DNA of 64,000 bases from Pseudomonadota bacterium (GTDB lineage Bacteria; Pseudomonadota; Gammaproteobacteria; CALCKW01). Under the pieces are notes generated by a model that worked only from the letters and a program-made list of their open reading frames with translations, was not told where the DNA came from and did no database searches. Positions 20,392 to 28,846 of this stretch are shown piece after piece. The stretch is taken from the NCBI GenBank assembly GCA_039196715.1, contig JBCCUP010000006.1, forward strand, positions 40,854 to 104,853. The letters are read 5' to 3'. Every line of letters begins with the position of its first letter. Position 1 is the first letter of the stretch. The position numbers were made by a program, and so were the translations under genes.

Positions 20392-23300
20392 ATGAAACGC
20401 TTTTACAGGTCTCCTTCGGTGCGCACCAGTTTCGGACTGGTGATGCTCACCGTCTCGGTTTTGCTGGTCGCCGACCTTCTCGGTCTGGTGCCCAGCACAC
20501 GGGACACTGCCCTGACCGCGCGCAACCTGATCGCGGAGTCGCTGGCTGTCCAGGTGTCAGCCGCGTTGCACCACGACGCACACACGCTGGTCGAGCCGAC
20601 CTTGCTCGCCGCGGTGGAGCGCAACGAGCTCGTGCGCTCGGCCGGACTGCGGGACAGCACCGGCACCGCGCTCATGGCCTTCGGCGACCACGCGCAACAC
20701 TGGACCCTCGAGCCCGGCGAAGCATCGGTGCCAACGCAGGTGCGCGTGCCGATATACACCGGAGGCGAACGCTGGGGCGACGTGGAATTGCGCTTCGTCG
20801 ACCTGTCCGACGGGGCCGGAGCGGTCCCGTGGCGGCAGTCCTTGCCAGCGACGCTGGTGTTCGTCGCGCTGTCGGGTTTCCTTGCCTATTTTCTGTACCT
20901 GCGCCGCATCCTGCGCGAACTCGACCCGGACGCGATCATCCCGTCGCGCGTCGGCAGGGCACTCAATACCCTCTCCGAGGGGCTCGTGATTGTCGACGAG
21001 GACGACCACATTCTGTTTGCCAATGCGGCCTTCGCGAAGAGGACTGGCTGGCCGGTCGCGGAACTGATGGGGCGTCGTAGCGGAGACTTGCACTGGGTTG
21101 ACAGCGACGGCGAGCCGGTCGAACTGCCGTGGCTGGCGTCCGTACAACACGGAATAACAGTACAGGGCGCGCCGTTGGCGTTGCGCACGGCGGCGGGTGA
21201 GGCTTTTCATTTCGTGGTCAATGCCACGCCGATCGGTGCGGACGGTGAGGACGTGCGTGGCGCCCTCGTGACCTTCGATGACATCACCGAAGTCGAGGTC
21301 AAGAACGAGGCGTTGCAGAAGACGCTCGACAAACTCGAGCACAGCCAGCGCGAGATCACCCGACAAAACCGGGCCTTGCACGTGCTGGCAACCCGCGATT
21401 CGTTGACCGGAGCGCTCAACCGCCGTGCGTTGTTCGACGGGTTCGGTGCGTTGATCGACGAGGCCCGGAGTGCAGGGCATCCGCTCAGCTGCATCATGGT
21501 CGACATCGACCACTTCAAATCGGTCAATGACCGCTTCGGTCACGCCGCCGGCGACCAGGTGATCAAGATGCTCGCGCGCATTCTCACGCGGCATTCCCGG
21601 CCGAACGACCTGGTGGGTCGCCTGGGTGGGGAAGAGTTCTGTGTCGTGTTGCCCGGCGTCAACGCCGACGGGTGCCTCGAAGTTGCCGACCGGATGCGCC
21701 AGGCCGTGGAGCGTGGCGACGGTGCGCGTTTTACCGACGACGCGTTACAGGTCACGTCGAGTTTCGGTGTCGCGACTTTGGAGGGTACCACCCAGTCGCC
21801 GCAGGAGTTGGTCGAGCGAGCAGACCTGGCCTTGTACGAGGCCAAGAACACCGGACGCAACCGCGTGGTTGCCTGGTCGACGGCCCTTGCCTCGGTCACG
21901 GCCACCGGCATCGATGACACGGGCGCTGAGGCTGCGGATTCGGCCGCCGTGCCGGTGGTCGTGCTCGAAGAGCCCGACGCAGACCTCGACGCGGTCGACT
22001 TGAGCGGCCTTGCAGGGCTCGAGCTCGGGCTGCCTGGCGCATCGCCCGAGCTCGACATCGAACTCCGGTACATCGCCGAGTCGGCCAACCGTGCGTTGCC
22101 CGGACGCGTGCTGCTGTTCGACCGCATCGAACAGTCGATCAAGCGATCGCGACGGCAAGGCACCGAATTCGCGGTCGTCGTGCTGACCCTGGAAAAACTG
22201 CTGCGCGTGGCCAACACCATGGGTAATGCGGTGGCTGAAAAACTCACGAAACTGGCGGTCTCGCGCATCCAGAACCAACTGCGCGACACCGACACCGTCA
22301 CGCTTGCGGAGAACGAAGAGCTGATGTTCAGCATTTCGCGCCTGGAAGGCGGCGAAGTGGTGATTCTGTTGACGGATCTTGGCAACACCGAGATCGTACA
22401 GACGTTGCTGCAACGCATCCTTCGGGTGTTCGACGCGGCGCTGATAGTCGAGGGCGACAGCTACCATCTCGATGTGCGCGCCGGCGTCAGTGTGTTCCCG
22501 GGTGACGGCGCTGCGCCTGAGGCGCTGTTGAAAGCAGCGAGCAGTGCGGTCCAGGACATCATCGACACAGACACGCGCCGTGACTTTCGCTTCTACGATG
22601 CCTCGATCAACGATCGCATGGTCGCGAGTCTGCGCCTCGAGTCGGACTTGCATGATGCGCTCGACAGCCATTCGCTGACGGTTCAGTACCAACCAAAGGT
22701 CGATCTGCGCACTGGCTGCATGCAGGGCGTCGAGGCGCTCGCGCGCTGGCACCACCCGGACTTCGGCTTCGTGCCGCCACACCAGTTCATCGAGCTCGCC
22801 GAACGAAACGGGCTGATGGGTGTGCTCAGCCAGCAGCTGTTCGCTGTGGTGTGCCGCCAGCTTGCTACCTGGCGGGAGACCGGTCTGGCGTGCCCGCGCG
22901 TCGCGGTGAATTTTTCACCTGTGGAGTTTCGCAACCCCGACCTGGCCAGCGACGTGGCGGCCGAGCTGTCTCGGCACGGGGTGCCAGCCAGTGCGCTGGA
23001 AGTGGAGATCACTGAGGCCGTTCTCTTGCAGGACACGCAGGTCACCGCCTGCACCCTGCGGCAGTTTAGCGAGATGGGCTGCAGCGTGGCGCTCGACGAT
23101 TTCGGCACCGGCTACTCGTCGCTCAGCTACCTCAAGCACTTTCCGCTGACGCGGGTGAAGATCGACCGCAGTTTCATTGCCGACCTGCTGGACACCCAGC
23201 ACAGTGCCGCGATCGTCAGCGCGATCATTGCGATGGCCCAGAGCCTCGGCTTGCGTGTCATTGCCGAGGGTGTCGAGACCGAGGCCCAACTGCACTTCCT

Positions 23301-23520
23301 CCAGGGCTTGCAGTGTGACGAAGTGCAAGGCGAGTATGTCAGCTCACCGTTGCCGAGCGAGGCAATGACCGCGCTGCTGTCCGACCCGGCGGCGCTGTGT
23401 CCACGGGTGCTCGATCGCGATCCCGCGCTTTCGAATGTCGCCATGCACCCACGGATGGTCTCGCAGGGGGGCATACCGGGTGCATTCAACGCCTTTCCTG
23501 CGCCCGACGACACGCGCTGA
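20392..23520 (+). CDS. Membrane PAS-GGDEF-GGDEF-EAL c-di-GMP protein
   Basis: A 1042-residue inner-membrane signalling protein. Helices at about 14-34 and 152-170 bracket a periplasmic sensor region; a PAS domain follows (about 188-300). The first GGDEF domain has an intact GGEEF signature (residues 412-416) and an inhibitory I-site RPND five residues before it. A second, degenerate GGDEF-like domain (about 565-740) has EGGEV instead. The C-terminal EAL domain keeps EALARW, NFSPVEF, DDFGTGYSSLSYLKH, EGVET and QGEY, so phosphodiesterase activity is likely. It may both make and degrade c-di-GMP. ATG 20392 was chosen because the membrane segment follows at once; ATG 20362 or TTG 20341 are alternatives. 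Confidence 0.9.
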   Translation: MKRFYRSPSVRTSFGLVMLTVSVLLVADLLGLVPSTRDTALTARNLIAESLAVQVSAALHHDAHTLVEPTLLAAVERNELVRSAGLRDSTGTALMAFGDHAQHWTLEPGEASVPTQVRVPIYTGGERWGDVELRFVDLSDGAGAVPWRQSLPATLVFVALSGFLAYFLYLRRILRELDPDAIIPSRVGRALNTLSEGLVIVDEDDHILFANAAFAKRTGWPVAELMGRRSGDLHWVDSDGEPVELPWLASVQHGITVQGAPLALRTAAGEAFHFVVNATPIGADGEDVRGALVTFDDITEVEVKNEALQKTLDKLEHSQREITRQNRALHVLATRDSLTGALNRRALFDGFGALIDEARSAGHPLSCIMVDIDHFKSVNDRFGHAAGDQVIKMLARILTRHSRPNDLVGRLGGEEFCVVLPGVNADGCLEVADRMRQAVERGDGARFTDDALQVTSSFGVATLEGTTQSPQELVERADLALYEAKNTGRNRVVAWSTALASVTATGIDDTGAEAADSAAVPVVVLEEPDADLDAVDLSGLAGLELGLPGASPELDIELRYIAESANRALPGRVLLFDRIEQSIKRSRRQGTEFAVVVLTLEKLLRVANTMGNAVAEKLTKLAVSRIQNQLRDTDTVTLAENEELMFSISRLEGGEVVILLTDLGNTEIVQTLLQRILRVFDAALIVEGDSYHLDVRAGVSVFPGDGAAPEALLKAASSAVQDIIDTDTRRDFRFYDASINDRMVASLRLESDLHDALDSHSLTVQYQPKVDLRTGCMQGVEALARWHHPDFGFVPPHQFIELAERNGLMGVLSQQLFAVVCRQLATWRETGLACPRVAVNFSPVEFRNPDLASDVAAELSRHGVPASALEVEITEAVLLQDTQVTACTLRQFSEMGCSVALDDFGTGYSSLSYLKHFPLTRVKIDRSFIADLLDTQHSAAIVSAIIAMAQSLGLRVIAEGVETEAQLHFLQGLQCDEVQGEYVSSPLPSEAMTALLSDPAALCPRVLDRDPALSNVAMHPRMVSQGGIPGAFNAFPAPDDTR

Positions 23521-23542
23521 CAGGTGCGCTGCCGATCTGGGG

Positions 23543-24580
23543 TCACCCTTGTGAATCGGGCCCACCCGGGGTGACGGGGAACACCGAGTCGGCGTAGGCA
23601 AACAGGCCACCGAGCCCGCCGGTGTGGACGAACACCACTTTCTGGCCGGGTCGCACGGTGCCGCCTTCGAGCAGAGCGGGTATCGCGGCGAACGCTTTGC
23701 CCGAGTACACCGGGTCGAGCAACATCCCCTCGTGCAAGCCCATCAGCCGCATGGCGTCGAGTGCGGTTTCGCCGGCCCGGCCGTAACCGGGAGACAGTGC
23801 GCCGTCCCAGAGCTGAATGTCGGCGTCGGGCAGCCGTGGCAGTGTCGGCTCGATTTCCACGAGGTGATCGAGCGTGTGGCGCAAGCGGGCCCGCTGTGCC
23901 GCCTCAGGTCGCCGCACGCAGCTGCCAATGACCGGCGCTGTATTGCCGCAGGCGCGCAGGCCCGCCACGGTGCCGACGTGCGTCATGCCGCTGCCCGAGG
24001 GCACCACGACGGCATCGACGTCGGGGTGCGCGGTGTGGATCTCTGCAGCAGAGCGCACGTAGCCCAGTGCGCCAAGCGGGGGGTTCCCGGCGGCGAGCGG
24101 GATCACGTAGGGCCGATGGCCCTCGGCCCTGAGGCGATCAGCGCGCGCGCGCAGCGCCGCGTCTGCACCGGCCTCGTCTTCCCCCTCGGGGTAGCGCATG
24201 ATCTCGGCACCGAGCATCTCGGTCAGCCAGGCATTGCCTGAATGGTGGTAGGTGTCCGACATGCCGGCCACGCGGTCTTCGAGCTGCACCACCGCACGCA
24301 TGCCGAGCGCGTTGGCCGCGGCGACCGTGGTGCGCACGAAGTTGGATTGCACTGCGCCTGTGATCAGCACGGTGTCGGCGTCAGCGGCCTGCGCTGCGCC
24401 GAAGTAGAACTCGAGTTGTCGGGACTTGTTGCCGCCGAGTGTGGTGCCGGCGAGGTCGTCTCGCTTCACCCACAAGTCGATGCCGAAGTGCTTTGACAGG
24501 CGGTTGAGCCGGGTGCACGGCGTCACGTGGGCGACCAGTTCGGTGCGGGGGTGCGACAGGGTGGGCAGGGCGTGGCGCAT
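23543..24580 (-). CDS. D-cysteine desulfhydrase / ACC deaminase-family PLP enzyme
   Basis: A fold-type II PLP enzyme (345 residues). The PLP lysine is in LGGNKSRQLEF and the cofactor phosphate loop near HTGGLGGLFAY. QSNFVRTTVAAANALGM and VVPSGSGMTHVGTVAGL are standard for D-cysteine desulfhydrase, L-cysteate sulfo-lyase and ACC deaminase, which are hard to separate without alignment. Products would be pyruvate or 2-oxobutyrate plus ammonia and, for sulfur substrates, sulfide or sulfite. It is the last gene of a leftward operon, 18 bp after the aminotransferase-fold gene, and converges with the c-di-GMP gene. Confidence 0.82.
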   Translation of the reverse strand: MRHALPTLSHPRTELVAHVTPCTRLNRLSKHFGIDLWVKRDDLAGTTLGGNKSRQLEFYFGAAQAADADTVLITGAVQSNFVRTTVAAANALGMRAVVQLEDRVAGMSDTYHHSGNAWLTEMLGAEIMRYPEGEDEAGADAALRARADRLRAEGHRPYVIPLAAGNPPLGALGYVRSAAEIHTAHPDVDAVVVPSGSGMTHVGTVAGLRACGNTAPVIGSCVRRPEAAQRARLRHTLDHLVEIEPTLPRLPDADIQLWDGALSPGYGRAGETALDAMRLMGLHEGMLLDPVYSGKAFAAIPALLEGGTVRPGQKVVFVHTGGLGGLFAYADSVFPVTPGGPDSQG

Positions 24581-24598
24581 CGGCGTTGGGTGTCCAGG

Positions 24599-25780
24599 TC
24601 AGAGTGCCGCGACGGCGTCGCAGAAGCGGCTGATCTCCGCTTCGGTGTTGAAGCAATGCACGGACGCGCGCACCAGGTTCTCGAGGCCGCGTACGCCGAG
24701 ATCGAGGCGTGCACTCGAAAGTGTTGACACCGACACGGCCATGGACTGAGCTTCGAGTGCGTTGGCGATACTGTCCGGAGAAGTGCCGTGCTTGTCAAAT
24801 GTGACGATGCCGCAGCGCGTCTCCCCCTGGTCGTGAACCGCCACACCCGGCAGATCGCTCAGTGACCGCCGCAAGGTGCCCGCAAGGTGTTGTACGCGCT
24901 GTGCGATGGCGTCCACGCCGAGGTCCAACGCGTAGTGCACGGCCTCTGCGAGGCCGATTTTGCCGGCGACGTAGCTCTCCCAGTTCTCGAACCGCCGGGC
25001 GCCGTCGGCGAGTCGGTAATGTGCGTCGGATTCCCAGTGAGCGGCGCGGAGGTCGACGAAGGGCGGATCGATGCGGTCGAGTGCGCTACGCCGAACGTAG
25101 AGAAAACCGGTGCCTCGTGGACCTCGCAAAAATTTTCGCCCGGTGCCCGAGAGCGCGTCGCAGCCGATCGCCTCCACGTCCAGTGCGATCTGGCCGGCTG
25201 ACTGGCAGGCGTCGAGCAGGTAGAACAGCTTGTGCCGGCGCGCGACCCGACCGACTGCCTCGGCGGGGTTGACCAGGCCACCCTGGGTGGGCACGTGGGT
25301 GATGGCGACGCAGCGTGTCTGAGGCGTGACAAGGGCGTCCATCGCCCCGACATCGAGTTGCCCGTGTGCATCCGACGGGATGATGTCGATGTGAATGCCG
25401 CGCGTCTGTGCCACCTGCAACATGCCGAGGTAGTTCGACACGTACTCGGCGCCGTGTGTGAGGACGCGGTCACCGGGCACGAGCTTCAGACCGTAGAACA
25501 CCATGTCCCAGGCGCGTGTTGCGTTCTCGACGTAGGCAATCTCGTCGGCTGAGGCGTTCAACAGCGTCGCAAAGTTGCTGTAGAAACGGCCGAGTGCCTC
25601 GGCTGCCTCGGCCTCGGCTCGGTAGCCGCCAACCTGGCACTCGCGTTCGAGGTGTGCCGTGACTGCTGCGTGCACCGGGTTCGGCACCGGTGAGGCGCCG
25701 GCGTTGTTGAAGTGGATTCGCGCTTCACACCCCGCGGTGTCGGCGCGCAGGCGGGTGATGTCCTGGTCGGTGAGGGCCAT
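24599..25780 (-). CDS. Class V aminotransferase-fold PLP enzyme
   Basis: A 393-residue fold-type I PLP enzyme of the NifS/isopenicillin-N-epimerase group. Features include IHFNNAGASPVPNPV at the N-terminus, the cofactor aspartate in LLDACQSAGQ and the PLP lysine in SGTGRKFLRGPRGTGFLYV. It lacks an obvious cysteine-desulfurase active-site loop, so an epimerase or C-S/C-N lyase role is as likely as sulfur transfer. It starts three bases after the crotonase gene stop and is followed closely by a second PLP enzyme, suggesting that one amino-acid-like substrate is processed by both. Confidence 0.8.
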   Translation of the reverse strand: MALTDQDITRLRADTAGCEARIHFNNAGASPVPNPVHAAVTAHLERECQVGGYRAEAEAAEALGRFYSNFATLLNASADEIAYVENATRAWDMVFYGLKLVPGDRVLTHGAEYVSNYLGMLQVAQTRGIHIDIIPSDAHGQLDVGAMDALVTPQTRCVAITHVPTQGGLVNPAEAVGRVARRHKLFYLLDACQSAGQIALDVEAIGCDALSGTGRKFLRGPRGTGFLYVRRSALDRIDPPFVDLRAAHWESDAHYRLADGARRFENWESYVAGKIGLAEAVHYALDLGVDAIAQRVQHLAGTLRRSLSDLPGVAVHDQGETRCGIVTFDKHGTSPDSIANALEAQSMAVSVSTLSSARLDLGVRGLENLVRASVHCFNTEAEISRFCDAVAAL

Positions 25781-25783
25781 CGT

Positions 25784-26590
25784 TCAGCGCACCGCACGGG
25801 GCACAAACGCCCTGTCCTTGCCGGCGGCGCGCGCGCGGGCGACACGGTGGTTCCGGCCGCGCATGAGACGCATCTGATACCACGTTTCCCAGAGCAACGA
25901 CCAGCGTGCGCCACTGAACCACGTGCGGTGAAAGAGGGTCTTGGTCAACGCGAGGGCATCCGGGGAACGTTCGATCAGGCGATCTGCGAGCGCTCGGGCA
26001 GCGGCGTGCGGGTCGTCGATCACCTCTGTCACCAGGCCGTGTCGCAATGCCGTGACGGCGTCCACCGGGTCGGCTGTCATGGCCAGGCGTTTGGCCTGGT
26101 CCATCGGCACGCACTCCGGCAAGCTGACCAGTCCCGACATGTCCGGTACCAGGCCCCATTTGGCTTCCATGATGGCGAGCTCGAGGTCACCCTTGGCAAA
26201 ACGGAAGTCGGCCGCCATGGCGATTTGTACGCCAGCGCCGAGGCAGTGGCCCTGCAGCACGGCGATCACCGGAATGGGCAGGTCGCGCCACACCATGCAG
26301 CAGCGCTGAAAGTGGTTGTCGCGGCGAACGACTTTCGCGAAGAACCGGGCGAGGCGCTTGGGCTCGGTGGCGGCCGAGGGGAAATCGAGGCCGGCGCAGA
26401 AGGAGCGGCCAGCACCCTCGAGGACCACACAGCGTATCGCTCGGTCCGCCCGCACGATGGCGGCTGCTTCGATCAGGTCCTCGATCATGTCGAGGCTGAC
26501 GGCGTTGAGTTTGTCCGGTCGGTTGAGTTGCACATGGGCACGCGGACCGTCACAGCGGATCACGACGCACTCGTTGGCGGGTTGTCGCAT
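25784..26590 (-). CDS. Enoyl-CoA hydratase/isomerase (crotonase) family protein
   Basis: A 268-residue crotonase-fold protein. The oxyanion-hole regions are ECVVIRCDGPRAHVQLNRPD followed by GRSFCAGLDF, and VLQGHCLGAGVQIAMAADFR. The catalytic glutamate position of classical hydratases (around PEC in SLPECVPMDQAKRL) is altered, so the exact reaction is open. ATG at 26590 is preceded by GAGGAA at good spacing; the frame continues 12 codons further upstream without support. It is the second gene of a leftward four-gene unit. Confidence 0.85.
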   Translation of the reverse strand: MRQPANECVVIRCDGPRAHVQLNRPDKLNAVSLDMIEDLIEAAAIVRADRAIRCVVLEGAGRSFCAGLDFPSAATEPKRLARFFAKVVRRDNHFQRCCMVWRDLPIPVIAVLQGHCLGAGVQIAMAADFRFAKGDLELAIMEAKWGLVPDMSGLVSLPECVPMDQAKRLAMTADPVDAVTALRHGLVTEVIDDPHAAARALADRLIERSPDALALTKTLFHRTWFSGARWSLLWETWYQMRLMRGRNHRVARARAAGKDRAFVPRAVR

Positions 26591-26650
26591 GCGAACTTCC
26601 TCAATCAGGAGACCGGAGTGTATCAAGCGGTGGCAACGCGCCGGCGGCTT

Positions 26651-27670
26651 TCACGCGTGCGGGAACTGCAGCTCGCGGTTGCGTGCGAGCACGTCCAGAC
26701 CCTGTTGTTCGAGCCACCACGGCAGGTCGATGATGACCCAGTTTTCGCTGAGCCTGTCGCCCTCGCGTCGGTACACATCCACCACCTGCATCTGCGCGGT
26801 AACGCGGCCACCGGGCAGTCCCATCCAGCCGCCAATGGGGGTGTTGCTGAGGTTGGGCCAGCCGAAGAAGCACGCAAACTTGCCCTCGGCGAAACGGCAC
26901 ACGTGCCCGACGAATTGCTTGTCGGCCAATTGCGAGCGAAAGGGCAGCTGATGTTGCTGTTGGTACCGCGGAATCGTGTAGGTGGCGCCAATGCCGGCAG
27001 GACCGTACCAGATCATGTCCTCGGTCCAGCTGCGCTCGAGCACCTCCGGCGCGCACGTCATCGACCCGCTCTCGTTCAACGCCCGAAGGTCTTCGACCAT
27101 GCGGTCCAGCACGGCCAGGGTTTTTTCCGACTCGGTCGGGGACTGCGGTGTCAGGCACAGGCCGTCGTGGTCGCGCGGTCCCGGGTAGACGAAGTGCACC
27201 CCGGTTGCCGGCGGTACGGGGTTGCAGCCGGCCAGTTGCATGAGACCGATCAGGTCGACGAACAGCCCGGTCTCGGCGATACGGTCGGCGTCGATACGCG
27301 AAAACTCGGCGTACCGCAGGTGCGCCAGCCGCCCGGTTGGCTGAATGCCAAGAAAGGGCACGTCGAACAGGCCGACGAAGTGGCCCATGCTCATGACCCA
27401 GATCTCACCCGCGTCGCCGTAGAGGTTCTCCCCGGCGATGAAGATGTCCTCGCGCCGTTGCAGGCGGGTGAAGCTGCCGGCGAGTGGCTGCCAGAAGGCC
27501 TCGGCGGCGGCCGTTACCGTGTCGAATTCGCGAAACGGGTAGCTGCCGCGCCACCGGTAGTCCGCGGTGGTGTGGCTGGCCAACACGGCGGGCAAGGCCT
27601 CGATCGGTGCGGTGGCCAGGTCGGCCTGGTAACGCTGTACGGTGCGCTTGGCGGCTTGCAACGGGTCCAT
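26651..27670 (-). CDS. Duplicated NTF2/SnoaL-like domain protein
   Basis: A soluble protein of 339 residues made of two related NTF2-like (SnoaL polyketide cyclase type) domains, about 1-175 and 185-339. Each ends in a similar pattern: DRIAETGLFVDLIGLMQLAG in the first, DRLSENWVIIDLPWWLEQQG in the second. This points to internal duplication. NTF2 folds serve as cyclases, isomerases or binding proteins; the function here is unknown. ATG 27670 was chosen because 43 upstream codons look non-protein-like. It leads the operon with crotonase, aminotransferase-fold and desulfhydrase-like genes, so a small-molecule catabolic role is likely. Confidence 0.75.
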   Translation of the reverse strand: MDPLQAAKRTVQRYQADLATAPIEALPAVLASHTTADYRWRGSYPFREFDTVTAAAEAFWQPLAGSFTRLQRREDIFIAGENLYGDAGEIWVMSMGHFVGLFDVPFLGIQPTGRLAHLRYAEFSRIDADRIAETGLFVDLIGLMQLAGCNPVPPATGVHFVYPGPRDHDGLCLTPQSPTESEKTLAVLDRMVEDLRALNESGSMTCAPEVLERSWTEDMIWYGPAGIGATYTIPRYQQQHQLPFRSQLADKQFVGHVCRFAEGKFACFFGWPNLSNTPIGGWMGLPGGRVTAQMQVVDVYRREGDRLSENWVIIDLPWWLEQQGLDVLARNRELQFPHA

Positions 27671-27805
27671 GGAATCGGCGTTTGAGCTCACGGGGGACTG
27701 CACAGTCTGCCAGATGTCGCTGTGTTCCCGGCACAGCACTCCGCGTTTCGTCGTTCGGGTGTCGCACACACGATGCGCGGCCAGCGAGCCGTGCCACAAT
27801 CGGTG

Positions 27806-27847
27806 CCCAGGCAGCGTTGCCGGTCCGGTGCCATGCCGCTGCCTGGG
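27806..27847. repeat. 11-bp perfect inverted repeat with 20-base loop
   Basis: CCCAGGCAGCG (27806-27816) pairs with CGCTGCCTGGG (27837-27847). It lies 136 bp upstream of the NTF2-like gene start, in its presumed leader or promoter region. The arm/loop geometry resembles the repeat after gcvP, though the sequences differ. Confidence 0.6.
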
Positions 27848-28072
27848 TCAGGCTGTGCCGGTCATCTGCTGCACGGGACTGTGCGATGCGCAACACGGGT
27901 TGGCTCTTGGCTGCGCTTTTGATGCTGCCGCCGGTCAGCGCCCGACCGCTCTGCGTTTCGGGTGCGTCGGCGTCGATACGCGACGTCGTCGACATTGCCG
28001 CGTGCGGGGTAGCAACGGGGTGGGTGACCGGGTGCTCTGCTTGCGCAGCTGCCTCGGTCTCTGAGCCCTGCA

Positions 28073-28096
28073 CCCCGCACGGTGCCCGGTGCGGGG
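28073..28096. terminator. GC-rich 8-bp hairpin, possible terminator
   Basis: CCCCGCAC (28073-28080) and GTGCGGGG (28089-28096) enclose an eight-base loop. It lies about 275 bp downstream of the HIT gene stop on the minus strand. No T-run follows on either strand, so termination activity is uncertain. Confidence 0.35.
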
Positions 28097-28371
28097 CGGA
28101 TCGACAGCTTGGCGACACTGGCCTCAGCGCGGTTCCCACGCCGTGGCGCTCGCACGCGTCGCCGGCCTGCCACCGGGACGGGCGCACAGCGCACTGGGGG
28201 CAAGCGGACCGCCGCGGCGGCGTCGGGTTGGGCCTCGATCAGACGGTCGTCGCCCGATCGGTGTGCGACGCGCGACGGGCCGCGCGGGCGGTGACGCCTT
28301 TCGCAGTACGCGAGGACGCCAGCGCGGGTCGGCGCATGGCGGGTTGTCGCACCCGGTCGTGCGGCGTGCGC

Positions 28372-28788
28372 TCAGTCCAGGGCAGCGCGGATGCGGGCGG
28401 CGTGGGCCTTGATGGCGTCGGTGTCGCCCATCTGACCCGGTGGCCTGAGCGGGACGCCCGCGTGCCGTGGCAGCACATGGACATGCAGGTGGAAGACTTC
28501 CTGCCCGCCGGCGGCTTCGTTGAATTGCTGCAGTGTCACGCCCTCGGCGTCAAACGCGCGCATCACCGCGTGGCACAGGCGCTGCACGGTCGTCATCACC
28601 TGGGCCAGTTGCTCGGGGCTGGCGTCGAGCGTGTTTCGTGCCGGTTGCTTGGGGATGACCAGCAGGTGGCCGTCGGCGCGGGGCATGATGTCCATGAAGG
28701 CGAGTGTGTGCTCGTCCTCGAATACCCGCTCGCTCGGGATCTCCTCGCGCAGGATCTTGGCAAAGATGTTGTCGGGGTCGTAGGTCAT
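28372..28788 (-). CDS. HIT family nucleotide-binding hydrolase
   Basis: A 138-residue histidine-triad protein, likely a homodimeric nucleoside phosphoramidate or dinucleotide hydrolase. The catalytic triad HLHVHVLP is intact, and the N-terminal DNIFAKILREEIPSE and FMDIMPRADGHLLVIPK are typical of HinT/YcfF relatives. It follows an alpha/beta hydrolase gene by 54 bp, in the same direction as the tautomerase and flavin oxidoreductase genes, but may have its own promoter (28816-28846). Confidence 0.92.
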   Translation of the reverse strand: MTYDPDNIFAKILREEIPSERVFEDEHTLAFMDIMPRADGHLLVIPKQPARNTLDASPEQLAQVMTTVQRLCHAVMRAFDAEGVTLQQFNEAAGGQEVFHLHVHVLPRHAGVPLRPPGQMGDTDAIKAHAARIRAALD

Positions 28789-28815
28789 GGCTGCGCGGCT
28801 CTTCGGTGATGGCTC

Positions 28816-28846
28816 AGTATACGGCGCATTGACCCTGCCGTGTCAG
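28816..28846 (-). promoter_or_regulatory. Possible promoter for the HIT gene
   Basis: On the minus strand, CTGACA (28846-28841), a 19-bp spacer and TATACT (28821-28816) precede the HIT ATG by 27 bp. Both boxes match five of six bases, although the spacer is longer than usual. The -35 overlaps the end of the upstream hydrolase gene. Confidence 0.4.

Larger units (their letters stand above)
27671..28371. other. Long intergenic region, about 700 bp, no convincing gene
   Basis: Between the HIT gene stop and the NTF2-like gene start, both leftward. Open frames on both strands have poor composition. The least bad is a plus-strand frame from ATG 27885 whose first residues resemble a signal peptide (MRNTGWLLAALLMLPPVSA), but it runs into sequence antisense to the HIT gene with no family features. 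The stretch contains two strong inverted repeats (27806-27847 and 28073-28096). It may be a decayed gene or a regulatory leader. Confidence 0.5.

Noticed and set aside
25712..27685. 657-codon plus-strand frame opposite the crotonase and NTF2-like genes
   Set aside because: Antisense shadow without start context or family similarity.
27885..28371. Possible secreted protein starting MRNTGWLLAALL
   Set aside because: Only the first 20 residues look like a signal peptide; the rest is low-quality and continues antisense into the HIT gene. Kept as an observation, not as a gene.
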